From contig KZ836103.1 in NCBI GenBank assembly GCA_003265685.1, positions 87,138 through 151,137 on the forward strand: a stretch of 64,000 nt of DNA, written 5' to 3'. Both the position numbers and the translations under genes were made by a program. The stretch comes from Piscinibacter caeni (GTDB taxonomy: Bacteria; Pseudomonadota; Gammaproteobacteria; Burkholderiales; Burkholderiaceae_C). The notes under the pieces were generated by a model. It searched no databases. It saw only the letters and a list, made by a program, of their open reading frames with translations, and had not been told where the DNA came from. Shown in pieces: positions 43,969-52,689 of this stretch. Each line of letters begins with the position of its first letter. Within the stretch, counting starts at the first letter, position 1.

Positions 43969-44499
43969 TCACCAGTGGGCGGCCGGCACGGCCGGCTCGT
44001 CGGTGGCGGAGGCCGCCACGGGCGGGGTGCGCCAGGCCTGCCAGGCCGACTGCAGCGCGAGCACGCCCAGCAGGGCCATGCCCGCCATCACGCAGGCGTA
44101 GGTGATCGAGCCGGGCAGCTGCAGGATCGGCGTCTTCTCGTCGTGCACGATCTCGAGCATCCGGAAGGTGGCCACGGCGAGCGTCGCGTACAGAGCGCCG
44201 ACCACGAGCCAACCGAGCGTGGCCACGATGCGCCGGGCCGCCGCGGGCAGGGCCTCCATCAGGAAAGTGGTGGCGATGTGCGCGCCCTGCTGCGCGGCGA
44301 TCACCACGCCGGCCATCACCAGCCACGGGAACAGCAGCTCGGGCACCTCGTTGGCCCACTGCAGGCTCGAGCCGGTGGCGTAGCGCAGCACCGTGTTGGC
44401 CACCAGGATCAGGAAGATCACGCTGGTGGACAGCCACAGCACGATGCGGCAGGCGAGCGCGATGGCGCGCCCGACGATGCCGGTTTCGGCAGCGTTCAT
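43969..44499 (-). CDS. dctQ: TRAP transporter small membrane subunit (DctQ)
   Basis: This 176-aa protein has four membrane helices and the DctQ pattern (NTVLRYATGSSLQWANEVPELLFPWLVMAGVVIAAQQGAHIATTFL). I used the ATG at 44499, which has AGGAGACAAG just before it. It links the binding protein to the DctM channel. Gene order dctP-dctQ-dctM is the standard one. Confidence 0.9.
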   Translation of the reverse strand: MNAAETGIVGRAIALACRIVLWLSTSVIFLILVANTVLRYATGSSLQWANEVPELLFPWLVMAGVVIAAQQGAHIATTFLMEALPAAARRIVATLGWLVVGALYATLAVATFRMLEIVHDEKTPILQLPGSITYACVMAGMALLGVLALQSAWQAWRTPPVAASATDEPAVPAAHW

Positions 44500-44557
44500 G
44501 CTTGTCTCCTCGTTGTGTCGGGGGCGGGGGCGCAAGGCCCCCCGCAGCGGCCGCCGC

Positions 44558-45547
44558 TCAGTGCGCCTGAGCGGCGGCGACCACCTTCTTGACGTACGGG
44601 CCGATGGGGCCCGCTTCCCACTTGGCGACGACCTCGGCGGTCGCCTTCGCGAAGGCGGCCTTGTCGGGCGTCGTCACCTGCACGCCCTTGGCCTTCAGCT
44701 CGGCGAGCAGCTTCTCGTCGGCCTCGGCCGAGAGCTTGCGCTGCAGCGCGGTGGCCTCGGCGGCGGCTTCCTGCACCGCCTTCCGGTCCGCGTCGGACAG
44801 CTTGTCCCAGCTGCGCTTGCTCATCAGGAAGGGCGTCATCTGGAACTGGTGGTTGGTCAGCGCCAGGTGCTTCTGCACCTCGTAGAGCTTGCTGGCGTGG
44901 AAGTTGACCAGCGGATTCTCCTGCCCGTCCACCACGCCCTGCTGCAGCGCCACGTACAGCTCGGCGAACTTGATCTGCTGCGATTCGGCGCCCAGCGCCT
45001 TCATGATGTCCACCAGCGTGGCATCGGGCGGCACGCGCATCTTCAGGCCCTTCAGGTCCTCGGGCCTGACGATGGCGCGCTTGCCGTTGCTCATCTGGCG
45101 GATGCCGTTGTCCCAGGTGCCCAGCAGCACCAGGCCCTTCTCGGCCGACCTGTCGGCCAGCTCCTTGCCGAGCGGGCCGTCGAGCAGCTTGAAGGCCGCC
45201 GCGGGGCTGGAGAACGCGAACGGCATGCCGTAGGCGGCGTACTCGGGCACGGCGTTGGCCACCGCGCCCTGCGAGTTGGCGGACAGGTCGAGCGCGCCGG
45301 TGCGCAGCGCGGTCACCATCGCGGCGTCGTCGCCGAGCTGGGCCGAGGGCGCCACCTGCACCTCGATGCGGCCGCCGGACTTCGCCTTGGCGACCTCGGC
45401 GAACTTCACGGCCGCCTCGTGGCGCGGGTTGCCGATGGCGGCGCCGTGGCCGAGCGTCAGCTTGACGGTCTGCGCGGGCGCGGCTGCGGCGAAGACGAGG
45501 GCGATGCTGCCGGCCAGCAGCGTGCGGATGAAATGCGTGCGATGCAT
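44558..45547 (-). CDS. dctP: TRAP transporter periplasmic binding protein (DctP)
   Basis: This 329-aa protein has a signal peptide ending near AAAPAQT. The mature chain shows DctP features: LTLGHGAAIGNPRHEAAVKFAEV, GRIEVQVAPSAQLGDDAAMV, LKGLKMRVPPDATLVDIMKALGA with the conserved arginine that binds the ligand carboxylate, and VDGQENPLVNFHASKLYEVQKHL. Substrate is thus likely a carboxylate. It is cotranscribed with the SDR gene upstream. Confidence 0.93.
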   Translation of the reverse strand: MHRTHFIRTLLAGSIALVFAAAAPAQTVKLTLGHGAAIGNPRHEAAVKFAEVAKAKSGGRIEVQVAPSAQLGDDAAMVTALRTGALDLSANSQGAVANAVPEYAAYGMPFAFSSPAAAFKLLDGPLGKELADRSAEKGLVLLGTWDNGIRQMSNGKRAIVRPEDLKGLKMRVPPDATLVDIMKALGAESQQIKFAELYVALQQGVVDGQENPLVNFHASKLYEVQKHLALTNHQFQMTPFLMSKRSWDKLSDADRKAVQEAAAEATALQRKLSAEADEKLLAELKAKGVQVTTPDKAAFAKATAEVVAKWEAGPIGPYVKKVVAAAQAH

Positions 45548-45576
45548 GGTCGCTTGTCTCCTGTGGGGGGTTCGGT

Positions 45577-46326
45577 TCAGTGGATCAACATGCCGCCGTT
45601 CACGTCGAGCGTGATGCCGGTGCAGTAGGCGGAGAGTTCGCTGGCGAGGAAGACGCAGGCGCCGGCCACGTCGTCGGCGCGGCCCAGGCGGTTCAGCGGG
45701 ATCGTCTCGGCGATCTCCTTCTTGCGCTCCGGCGTCAGCTTGCCCTGGGTGATGTCGGTCTCGATCAGGCCCGGGGTGATGCAGTTGACGCGGATGCCCT
45801 CGACGCCGAACTCGCGCGCCATCGCCCGCGCCAGGCCGAGCACGCCGGCCTTGGCGGCCGAGTAGTGCGGGCCGCCGAAGATGCCGCCGCCGCGCTGCGC
45901 CGAGACCGACGAGATGCAGACGATCGAGCCGCTGCGCTGCTGCTTCATCGCCGGCAGCACCGCCTGCGACATGTACAGCGTGCCGCGCAGGCTGACGTCG
46001 AGGATGCGGTCGTAGTCGGCGCCGGTGATCTCGAGCGTCTTCACCGGCTGCGTGATGCCGGCGTTGTTGATCAGCACGTCGATGCGGCCGAAGGCCTGCA
46101 GCACGGCCGCGGCGGCGGCCTCGCAGGAGGCCTTGTCGGTGACGTCGGCCACCAGGCCGAGGTGGCCTTCGCCCAGGCGGGTGGCCGCCGCGGCCGGCTC
46201 GGCGCGGGCGAGGTCGAGGATGGCGACCCGCGCGCCCTGCGCCGCCAGGCGGCGTGCGGTGGCAAAGCCGAGTCCGTTGAGTCCGGCGCCGCCGGTGATC
46301 ACGGCGACCTGGTTGTCGAGAAGCAT
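45577..46326 (-). CDS. Short-chain dehydrogenase/reductase (SDR), first gene of the TRAP-transketolase operon
   Basis: This 249-aa classical SDR has the cofactor motif TGGAGLNGLG (residues 11-20), NNAG, an active-site serine in ISSVSA and YSAAK near residue 155. The NAD-versus-NADP choice is suggested by ILDLARA (Asp after beta-2), favouring NAD. It would oxidise a hydroxyl of the imported compound before transketolase cleavage. GGAG lies upstream of ATG 46326. Divergent LysR gene on the other side. Confidence 0.9.
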   Translation of the reverse strand: MLLDNQVAVITGGAGLNGLGFATARRLAAQGARVAILDLARAEPAAAATRLGEGHLGLVADVTDKASCEAAAAAVLQAFGRIDVLINNAGITQPVKTLEITGADYDRILDVSLRGTLYMSQAVLPAMKQQRSGSIVCISSVSAQRGGGIFGGPHYSAAKAGVLGLARAMAREFGVEGIRVNCITPGLIETDITQGKLTPERKKEIAETIPLNRLGRADDVAGACVFLASELSAYCTGITLDVNGGMLIH

Positions 46327-46392
46327 CTGGAACGTCTCCGTCGGTGTGGGATGACGTTCATCTTCGGCGCCGGCCTGCATGACGACAAGCGA

Positions 46393-46426
46393 AGTCTCAT
46401 CAGACTAAGATGACGATCTGTCATCT
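46393..46426. promoter_or_regulatory. LysR-type operator region between SDR and LysR genes
   Basis: Two adjacent dyads are visible: AGTCT-CATC-AGACT (46393-46406) and AGATGAC-GATCT-GTCATCT (46408-46426). The second overlaps the region 19-37 bp upstream of the LysR start. Such dyads in the shared promoter of a divergent LysR gene usually serve as recognition and activation sites. Confidence 0.6.
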
Positions 46427-46444
46427 GACGCCAGGGTTCCTCCC

Positions 46445-47329
46445 ATGCCTGCCGCACCGCCCCTGCCCAACCTGCTGGCCTTCGAGGCCGTGGCGCGGCG
46501 CCGCAGCTTCGCGCTCGCGGCCACCGAGCTGCACCTCACCGCCTCGGCCGTGAGCCACCAGATCGCGCGGCTCGAGTCACAGCTCGGCGTGCGCCTGTTC
46601 GAACGCAGCGCGCACGGCGTGCGGCTGAGTGCGGCGGGCGAGCAGTACCTCGCGCGCATCGGCGGCGCGCTGGCCGCCATCGCCTCGGCCACGGAGGACA
46701 TGCGCCAGGGTGTCAGCAACAGCCTGTACGTGCATTGCGCGCCCAGCCTGGCGGTGCTGTGGCTGATGCCGCGGCTGCAGGCCTTCGCGCGCGCCTGCCC
46801 CGACATCGTGTTGAACCTCTCGGCCGCCCACACGCACAGCGACTTCGCGCTCGGCCAGGCCGACGTCGACATCCGCTACGGCGTGCCGAACTGGCCCGGG
46901 CTGGTGGTCGAGCCGCTGTTCGAGGAACGCATCGTGCCGCTCGCGAGCCCGGCCTTCATCCGCGAGCACCGGCTCAAGCGCGTCGAGCAACTGCTCGAGC
47001 TGCCGCTGGTCCAGAGCAACGTCAGCGTCGTGCAGTGGTCGGACTGGTTCCGCGCCTGCTCGCGCCTGCGCGCACCCGAGCGCTTCGGCGTGCGCTTCGA
47101 CCGCGCGCAGATGTCACTCGACGCCGCCACGCAGGGCCTGGGCGTGGCGCTCGAGAGCATGACCATGGCCGGCAAGCACCTGGCCGAGGGCAAGCTGCGA
47201 CCGGTGTTCGACCCGGCCCAGGCCGTCAAGGTGAAGGCGCATTTCGCCGTCTACCCGGCGCGCCACGCGAAGCGTCCGCCGGTAGAGGCCTTCCTCGCCT
47301 GGCTGCACGGCGAGGCGGCCAAGGGCTGA
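46445..47329 (+). CDS. LysR-family transcriptional regulator (GcvA-like)
   Basis: This 294-aa protein has the LysR winged helix with the GcvA-type start (LPNLLAFEAVARRRSFALAATELHLTASAVSHQIARLESQLGVRLFERSAHGVRLSAAG) and an effector domain (SLYVHCAPSLAVLWLMPRLQAF). It is divergent from the SDR-TRAP-transketolase operon and is its probable activator. The gene ends before a GC hairpin facing a convergent hydrolase gene. Confidence 0.92.
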   Translation: MPAAPPLPNLLAFEAVARRRSFALAATELHLTASAVSHQIARLESQLGVRLFERSAHGVRLSAAGEQYLARIGGALAAIASATEDMRQGVSNSLYVHCAPSLAVLWLMPRLQAFARACPDIVLNLSAAHTHSDFALGQADVDIRYGVPNWPGLVVEPLFEERIVPLASPAFIREHRLKRVEQLLELPLVQSNVSVVQWSDWFRACSRLRAPERFGVRFDRAQMSLDAATQGLGVALESMTMAGKHLAEGKLRPVFDPAQAVKVKAHFAVYPARHAKRPPVEAFLAWLHGEAAKG

Positions 47330-47332
47330 ACA

Positions 47333-47348
47333 CCCGCGCATTCGCGGG
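47333..47348. terminator. Short GC hairpin between convergent genes
   Basis: CCCGCG and CGCGGG pair around the loop CATT, 4 bp after the LysR stop codon and 16 bp before the stop of the convergent hydrolase gene. There is no T-run, so a terminator role is only suggested by position. Confidence 0.4.
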
Positions 47349-47363
47349 ACCAGGCGTGCGTTC

Positions 47364-48296
47364 TCATCGCCCCGACGGACGGGCGCCCATCCAGGCGCAG
47401 GCCGCGCGCATCGCCTCTCGGGCCTGCGGGTGAAGGTCGGTCTGCGCCATGAAGCCGTGGAGCATGCCCTCGATGCAGCGGTAGTCGCAGGCCACGCCCG
47501 AGGCGAGCAGCCGTTCGGCGTAGGCCTGGCCTTCGTCGCGCAAGGGGTCGCACTCGGCCGTCACGATGAGCGCCGCCGGCAGCCCATGCAGGTCCGCAGC
47601 GGCCAGCGGGAAGGCATCGGCCGGGGACGGCGCTGCGCCCAGGTACAGATCGACGAACCAGCGCATCGCGTCCCGGGTCAGGAAGTGACCCTCGGCGAAC
47701 TCGGCGTACGACGCGGTGGGCGGATCGTAGTGGGCCGTGACGGGATAGAAGAGGACCTGGCCCTGGATCGGCGGGTCGCGCGCTTCGCGCGCGCGCAGGC
47801 ACACCATCGCGGCGAGATTGCCGCCGGCACTGTCGCCCGCCACGAGCAGACAACCTGCGTCGCCACGCAAGGCCGCGGCATGGGCGTGGGCCCAGCGGGT
47901 GGCGAACAGGACGTCTTCGACGGCCGCGGGGAACGGGTGTTCGGGCGCGAGCCGGTAGTCGACGGAAACCACCAGGCACGACGCCGTCGCGCAGATCTCG
48001 CGGCAGACGTGGTCGTGCGTGTCGAGGTCGCCGCGGACGAAACCGCCGCCGTGGGCATAGACCAGCATGCGGTGGGGTGCTGGCGCGTCCGGCCAGTACA
48101 GGCGGACTGCCAGCGGCCCACCCGGCCCGGGCAGGAGTCGGTCCTCGACCCGGCCCACCGGCAGGGGCGCCCCGCGCCTTGCCGCCATGGCCCGTGCCAT
48201 CTGGCGTGACTGTCCCAAAGGCAGCCGTTGGATCGGCGGCAGGCCTGCCGCGTTCAACTCGTCGAGCCAGGCTCGTGCGGTGGGTGCCAGCGGCAT
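47364..48296 (-). CDS. Alpha/beta hydrolase, hormone-sensitive lipase/Aes family
   Basis: This 310-aa esterase has the HSL-family oxyanion motif YAHGGGFVRGD, nucleophile GDSAGGN, an acid in CDPLRDEG and the histidine in EGMLHGFMA. It is cytoplasmic (no signal peptide) and would hydrolyse a short-chain ester. It lies 3 bp after the Bug-type binding protein gene, so it may act on a compound imported by that system. Confidence 0.9.
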   Translation of the reverse strand: MPLAPTARAWLDELNAAGLPPIQRLPLGQSRQMARAMAARRGAPLPVGRVEDRLLPGPGGPLAVRLYWPDAPAPHRMLVYAHGGGFVRGDLDTHDHVCREICATASCLVVSVDYRLAPEHPFPAAVEDVLFATRWAHAHAAALRGDAGCLLVAGDSAGGNLAAMVCLRAREARDPPIQGQVLFYPVTAHYDPPTASYAEFAEGHFLTRDAMRWFVDLYLGAAPSPADAFPLAAADLHGLPAALIVTAECDPLRDEGQAYAERLLASGVACDYRCIEGMLHGFMAQTDLHPQAREAMRAACAWMGARPSGR

Positions 48297-48299
48297 GCC

Positions 48300-49286
48300 T
48301 CAGGACTCGGCCGTGAACCCGATCCTCTTGATGTCGATGCGCCACTGCTCGGTCTCGGCGCGCACCTGCTCGGCAAAGGCCTGCGGCGTCGACGATTGGG
48401 CTGTCATGCCCAGGTCGGCCAGGAACCTGGCGAAGTCCGGTTGCGCCACCACGGCCTGAACGGCGCTGGCCACGCGCTGCACCACTGCGGGCGGCGTGCC
48501 CTTGGGGACGAAGATGCCCGTCCACTCGATGTTGTCGATCGCGAAGCCCTGCTCGCGGCAGGTCGGCACGTCCGGCGCGACGGGATTGCGCGAGGTCCCG
48601 GAAACGGCGAGCAGGCGCAGCCCTTTGGTCTTCATGTGCGGCATGAAGGAGCCGATCGTCGACAGGTAGGCGGGCACCTGCCCGCCGAGCAGGTCCTGGA
48701 TGCCGGGAGCGTCGCCGCGGTAGGGCACGTGGGTCAGTTCGACCCCCGACGCCTTCGCCAGCATCATGCCGACGAGGTGCGGCGTCGCGCCCGCTGCGGG
48801 CGAGCCGAACACGGCCTTCGCCGGGTTGGCCTTCGCCCAGGCCAGATAGTCCTTCAGGGTGTGCACGCTCTCGGGCACGGCCGGCCCGACCGCCAGCGCG
48901 AACGCGAACGTGCTGACCATCGAGACGGGTACCGTGTCGTCCGGCCGGTACGGCAGTGACTTGAAGGTGAACTGGCTCAGGGTGATCGGCCCCGGAACCG
49001 AGAGCAGCAGCGTGGTGCCATCGGGCGCGCTGTTCTTGAGCGTGCTGACCGCGATCTGCCCGCCGGCACCCGCCTTGTTCTCGACGATGACCGTCGGCGC
49101 GAGCGTGCCCTGCAGGCGCTCGGCAAGACGCCGCGCGATGTTGTCGCTCCCGCCGCCGGGCGGGAACCCGACCAGGATGCGTACGGTGTCGGCCGACTGC
49201 GCGCGCGCCAGGCGCGGCAGCAGTCCGGCCGCGGACATCAGGGCCAGGGTGGTGCAACGGGTCGTGAAGTGGCGGCGGTTCGTCAT
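48300..49286 (-). CDS. Bug-family (tripartite tricarboxylate transporter) binding protein
   Basis: This 328-aa periplasmic protein has a signal with arginines (TNRRHFTTRCTTLALMSAAGLLPRLARAQ). The Bug fold marks are ILVGFPPGGGSDNIARRLAERL, VIVENKAGAGGQIAVSTLKNSAPDG, HVPYRGDAPGIQDLLGGQV and GIFVPKGTPPAVVQRV. No TctA/TctB genes are near, as is usual for the many orphan Bug proteins of Burkholderiales. The ligand is probably a carboxylate. It is preceded by a 116-bp gap with CGACAGTG motifs. Confidence 0.92.
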   Translation of the reverse strand: MTNRRHFTTRCTTLALMSAAGLLPRLARAQSADTVRILVGFPPGGGSDNIARRLAERLQGTLAPTVIVENKAGAGGQIAVSTLKNSAPDGTTLLLSVPGPITLSQFTFKSLPYRPDDTVPVSMVSTFAFALAVGPAVPESVHTLKDYLAWAKANPAKAVFGSPAAGATPHLVGMMLAKASGVELTHVPYRGDAPGIQDLLGGQVPAYLSTIGSFMPHMKTKGLRLLAVSGTSRNPVAPDVPTCREQGFAIDNIEWTGIFVPKGTPPAVVQRVASAVQAVVAQPDFARFLADLGMTAQSSTPQAFAEQVRAETEQWRIDIKRIGFTAES

Positions 49287-49402
49287 GGGGGTCTCCTGGG
49301 TTTCGTGGCGCGCCGTCTCGCGTCGGCTCCAGCGGCGCTGCCTCGCTCGCCGTGATCGACACCGATCGCGCTCGGCGACAGTGTCGGCGGGCGCCCCCCG
49401 GC

Positions 49403-50353
49403 TCACTGTCGTGTTCTTGCGCGACTGTCCGCTTCGTGCGGCAGCAGGCGGGAAGCCGCCCGGTGGCTCATGCGCGCCTCCCGGGGCGTGACACCCCAAT
49501 GGCGCCGGAACGTCTGCGAGAAGTGGGCGGCCGTCGAATAGCCGGTGTCCAGTGCAATGTCGAAGAGGGGCCGCGAGGTCACACGCACCAGGCGCAGCGC
49601 TTCTTCCATGCGCAGGCGGGTCACGTAGGCGTGAGGACTCTGGCCGCTCGCCGCCTTGAAGCTGCGACAGAAGTGGAAGCAGCTGAGGCCGACGACATCG
49701 GCCAGCTGGCGGACCGACCAGCGCTGCTGCAGATCGCCCTGCACCAGCTCGGTGATCCGATCCAGCTCGCGACGAGACAGCGTCGCCGAGGAGCGCTCGC
49801 GCTGATCCGCCTGCGCATAGTGCTCCAGCAGGTGCGCCGCCAGGCTGAGCGACATGCCGTCGGCAAAGCTGGGTTGGAGCGAGGCGTTGGTGTGCAGCGA
49901 TGCCATCAGGGCCGCCGCCAGGGCGGACAGCACCGGGTCGGGCTGGCCGAAACAGCTGCGCAGCTGGGCCTCGCCGCCGCCGCCGACGCGCTGCAGCCAC
50001 GCCGGGTCGAGGTCGATGTGGATGTTGTCGCGCGCCGACCCGCTGCGCCAGAACGTGGGCACACCGCTCGGGATGACGATCGCCTCGCCGGGCTGCCAGT
50101 GGCGATGCTGGATCGTCGCGCCTTGTCGCTGGACCAGCTCGGTGGCACTGGCACGCCGCACGAGGATCGTGTGCGCACTCACACGGGGGATGTAGAGATC
50201 GCCCGGCGGGCCGACCTGATGCCACACGGCCAGGCCGCGCCACGGGCGTCCCCGGCTGTGGCTTCGCACTTGCTGGGGCAGGGCCTCGCAGGGGTCGCCG
50301 ATCTCGGTGGCCGCGGTGGCCGACCAGCGGTCTGCGTCGATGTCGTCGCCCAT
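49403..50353 (-). CDS. AraC-family transcriptional regulator
   Basis: This 316-aa protein has an N-terminal effector domain (WHQVGPPGDLYIPRVSAHTILV) and a C-terminal double helix-turn-helix (VRQLADVVGLSCFHFCRSFKAASGQSPHAYVTRLRMEEALRLV; DIALDTGYSTAAHFSQTFRRHWGVTPREAR). I chose the ATG at 50353 because GAGG lies 9 bases upstream; an ATG at 50377 is possible. It is divergent from the porin-BKACE operon, which it probably controls. Confidence 0.9.
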   Translation of the reverse strand: MGDDIDADRWSATAATEIGDPCEALPQQVRSHSRGRPWRGLAVWHQVGPPGDLYIPRVSAHTILVRRASATELVQRQGATIQHRHWQPGEAIVIPSGVPTFWRSGSARDNIHIDLDPAWLQRVGGGGEAQLRSCFGQPDPVLSALAAALMASLHTNASLQPSFADGMSLSLAAHLLEHYAQADQRERSSATLSRRELDRITELVQGDLQQRWSVRQLADVVGLSCFHFCRSFKAASGQSPHAYVTRLRMEEALRLVRVTSRPLFDIALDTGYSTAAHFSQTFRRHWGVTPREARMSHRAASRLLPHEADSRARTRQ

Positions 50354-50692
50354 GTCGATGGTCCTCGAGGTCGCCATGCCGCCATGGCCCGCCGATTTTC
50401 CGGCCGGCGTGCGGCCTGGCCGACCGACCGGGGCGGTGCGCCATTGCGTGAAAACCCGCGAGCTTGAGAGAAGGACACAAGCGCGGCAGTCAGGTGCAAG
50501 TGGCGGCGGTAAGGGCCGCCGTGGGCGGGGCCGGCGACGGCCGACCGCCAAGCGCACGAATCCGACAGCCGCGCACTTTCTCGACAGTGCGGCGGCAGGT
50601 GCCTTCCTACGATCGCCGGCCATGGAGTCCAGCCAGGACACGGCGTCGTTGCGGTGATGCGCCGGATCAATTCAACAACGAGGAGGCGATCG
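50354..50692. promoter_or_regulatory. Divergent control region of the porin operon with CGACAG direct repeats
   Basis: This 339-bp gap has no credible gene. CGACAG occurs at 50563-50568 and 50582-50587 as direct repeats 19 bp apart, a spacing typical for AraC-family sites. The longer form CGACAGTG (50582-50589) recurs at 49376-49383 and inverted at 49404-49411, in front of the Bug binding-protein gene. A hairpin GGCGGC/GCCGCC lies at 50502-50520. The porin gene has the strong ribosome-binding site AGGAGG near 50680. Confidence 0.5.
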
Positions 50693-51802
50693 ATGAAGAA
50701 GGTTTCCAGGGCAGCGCTTTCGCTGCTCGCCGTCATGCCGGGGCTCGCCCTGGCGCAGAGCAGCGTGCAGATCTCCGGCATCGTCGACGCCGGGGTGCGC
50801 ATGGACCGCGGCGCGGCCAGCGGCTCGGTCACGTCCGTCGGTTCGGGTCAGCGCGATGCGAGCCGCATCACGTTTTCCGGCATCGAGGAGCTCGGCGCCG
50901 GGATGAAGGCGGGCTTCATCCTCGAATCGGGGATCGGGGTCGATACCGGTGCCGGCATCAACAACCCGCCCGGCACGGCGCCCGGTCCCCTGACCTGGGG
51001 ACGCTTGTCCACGCTGACGCTGGGCAGCGATGCAACGGGTTATCTCTCGCTCGGTCGCCAGTACACGCCGATGTGGGCGATCTCCGCGGGCCCGGCGAAC
51101 GATCCGTTCGGTGCAGGCTGGCTGGGCGGCATCGCGACGATCTACAGCTTCACCGTGCGTGCCAGCAACTCGCTGGTGTACAGCTACGGCTACACCGCGC
51201 AGACCACGCTGCTGCCCGCCCCGCGCAAGGGCCTGGGCGTGATGCTGATGTACTCGCTGTCGGAGACCTCCGAGCCGTCCTCGAGCGCGGGGCGACAGCT
51301 CGGCGGCAACGTGTCGTACGGCGACGGCACCTGGTGGGCCGGTTACGGCTATCACCAGGTCAAGGGCAGCAACACGACGATCAGCGCGACGGCGCCGGTG
51401 GCCGATACGCCCACCGTCAGGCAGCAGACGCTCGGCGCGTCCTACCAGCTCGCCTGGGGCCGCGTGCATGTCGGGCTCAACACCGGCAAGAACGGCGTGA
51501 GCGGCGCCGGCGCCGTGGACCGGTTCAACTGGCACGTCGGCGCCAACCTGCTGTTCGATGGGCGGCACACCGTGCGGGTGCTGGCCGGCAGGGCCAAGGA
51601 CCGGACCGTGACCGGGGCCGAGGCGACGACCTTGCAGCTCGGCTACGGCTACGACCTGAGCAAGCGCACCGCGCTGTACGCCGCGATCGGGCAGATGGAC
51701 AACAACAACGCCTCGGCAGCGGCCCTGGGCGGCTCGATCGGCACCTACGAGCCGGGCAGCACCGCGCGCTCGGTGATCGGCGGCATCCGCCACATCTTCT
51801 GA
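50693..51802 (+). CDS. Gram-negative trimeric porin (Burkholderiales type)
   Basis: This 369-aa outer-membrane protein has a signal peptide ending ALAQS and the typical start SSVQISGIVDAGVRMDRG. DASRITFSGIEELGAGMKAGFILESG and LGRQYTPMW match the porin_4/OmpC-like family. It ends with a phenylalanine (RHIF), the usual outer-membrane sorting signal. It heads an operon with the BKACE and tannase genes, so it probably admits their substrate. Confidence 0.92.
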   Translation: MKKVSRAALSLLAVMPGLALAQSSVQISGIVDAGVRMDRGAASGSVTSVGSGQRDASRITFSGIEELGAGMKAGFILESGIGVDTGAGINNPPGTAPGPLTWGRLSTLTLGSDATGYLSLGRQYTPMWAISAGPANDPFGAGWLGGIATIYSFTVRASNSLVYSYGYTAQTTLLPAPRKGLGVMLMYSLSETSEPSSSAGRQLGGNVSYGDGTWWAGYGYHQVKGSNTTISATAPVADTPTVRQQTLGASYQLAWGRVHVGLNTGKNGVSGAGAVDRFNWHVGANLLFDGRHTVRVLAGRAKDRTVTGAEATTLQLGYGYDLSKRTALYAAIGQMDNNNASAAALGGSIGTYEPGSTARSVIGGIRHIF

Positions 51803-51810
51803 AGGGCGGC

Positions 51811-52689
51811 ATGCAGGACGTCATCGTCGTCACCTGCGCCCTCACCGGCGCAGGGCCGCTGTCGAAGAACCCGGCGCAGCCGATCACGCCCCGGCAGATC
51901 GCCGTGTCGGGCCTCGAAGCGGCCGAGGCCGGTGCGGCCGTGCTGCACGTGCACGTGCGCGATCCGCAGACGGGCGAGTTCTCGGGCGACCTCGCGTTGT
52001 ACGAAGAGGCCGTGGGCCTGATCCGCGCGCAGAACCCGGACGTGATCCTCAACCTCACGACCGGCCTGGGATCGGGCTTCTATCCCAAGGACCCGCTGCT
52101 GCCGGGCGAGGCCGGGCCGGGCACGCACATCTGGACGGCGGAACGGCGCGTCGAGCACGTGCTCGAGCTCAAGCCCGAGATCTGCACGCTCGATCTCGTG
52201 ACGGCCCAGGTCTTCGGCGGCATCGTGATCAGCACGGAGCCGGTCCTCGCGCGCATGGCGACGCTGGTGCGCGAGGCCGGCGTCAAGCCCGAGATCGAAC
52301 TCTTCGACTCCGGCGACGCGGTGCTGGCCAAGCACCTGATGGCCCGAGGGGTGCTCGACGGCCCCGGCATGTTCTCGTTCGTGATGGGCCTGAACTTCAC
52401 GATGCCGGCCGACACGCGGACGATGACCTTCATGCGCGACCTGCTGCCTCCGGGCGCCCAGTGGCAGGGCTTCGGCATCGGCCGCAACCAGTTTCCGATG
52501 GCCATGCAGTCGGCCCTGCTGGGTGGCCACGTCCGCGTCGGCATGGAAGACAACGCGTTCATCTCCAGGGGCGAGTTTGCGCAGAGCAATGCGCAGCAGG
52601 TGCGCAAGGTGCGTCGCATGGTCGAAGACCTGGGTTCGACGATCGCCAACCCCGCGCAGGCTCGCTCCATCCTGGGACTCACTCCATGA
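51811..52689 (+). CDS. BKACE-family beta-keto acid cleavage enzyme (DUF849)
   Basis: This 292-aa protein has the zinc motif HVHVRDP (H46, H48), NLTTGLGSG, and the C-terminal HVRVGMEDNAF with the remaining glutamate ligand. BKACE enzymes condense a beta-keto acid with acetyl-CoA and split it to acetoacetate and a new CoA ester. Members act on 3-keto-5-aminohexanoate, dehydrocarnitine and other keto acids. A dehydrogenase that could make the keto acid is encoded two genes downstream. Confidence 0.92.
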   Translation: MQDVIVVTCALTGAGPLSKNPAQPITPRQIAVSGLEAAEAGAAVLHVHVRDPQTGEFSGDLALYEEAVGLIRAQNPDVILNLTTGLGSGFYPKDPLLPGEAGPGTHIWTAERRVEHVLELKPEICTLDLVTAQVFGGIVISTEPVLARMATLVREAGVKPEIELFDSGDAVLAKHLMARGVLDGPGMFSFVMGLNFTMPADTRTMTFMRDLLPPGAQWQGFGIGRNQFPMAMQSALLGGHVRVGMEDNAFISRGEFAQSNAQQVRKVRRMVEDLGSTIANPAQARSILGLTP

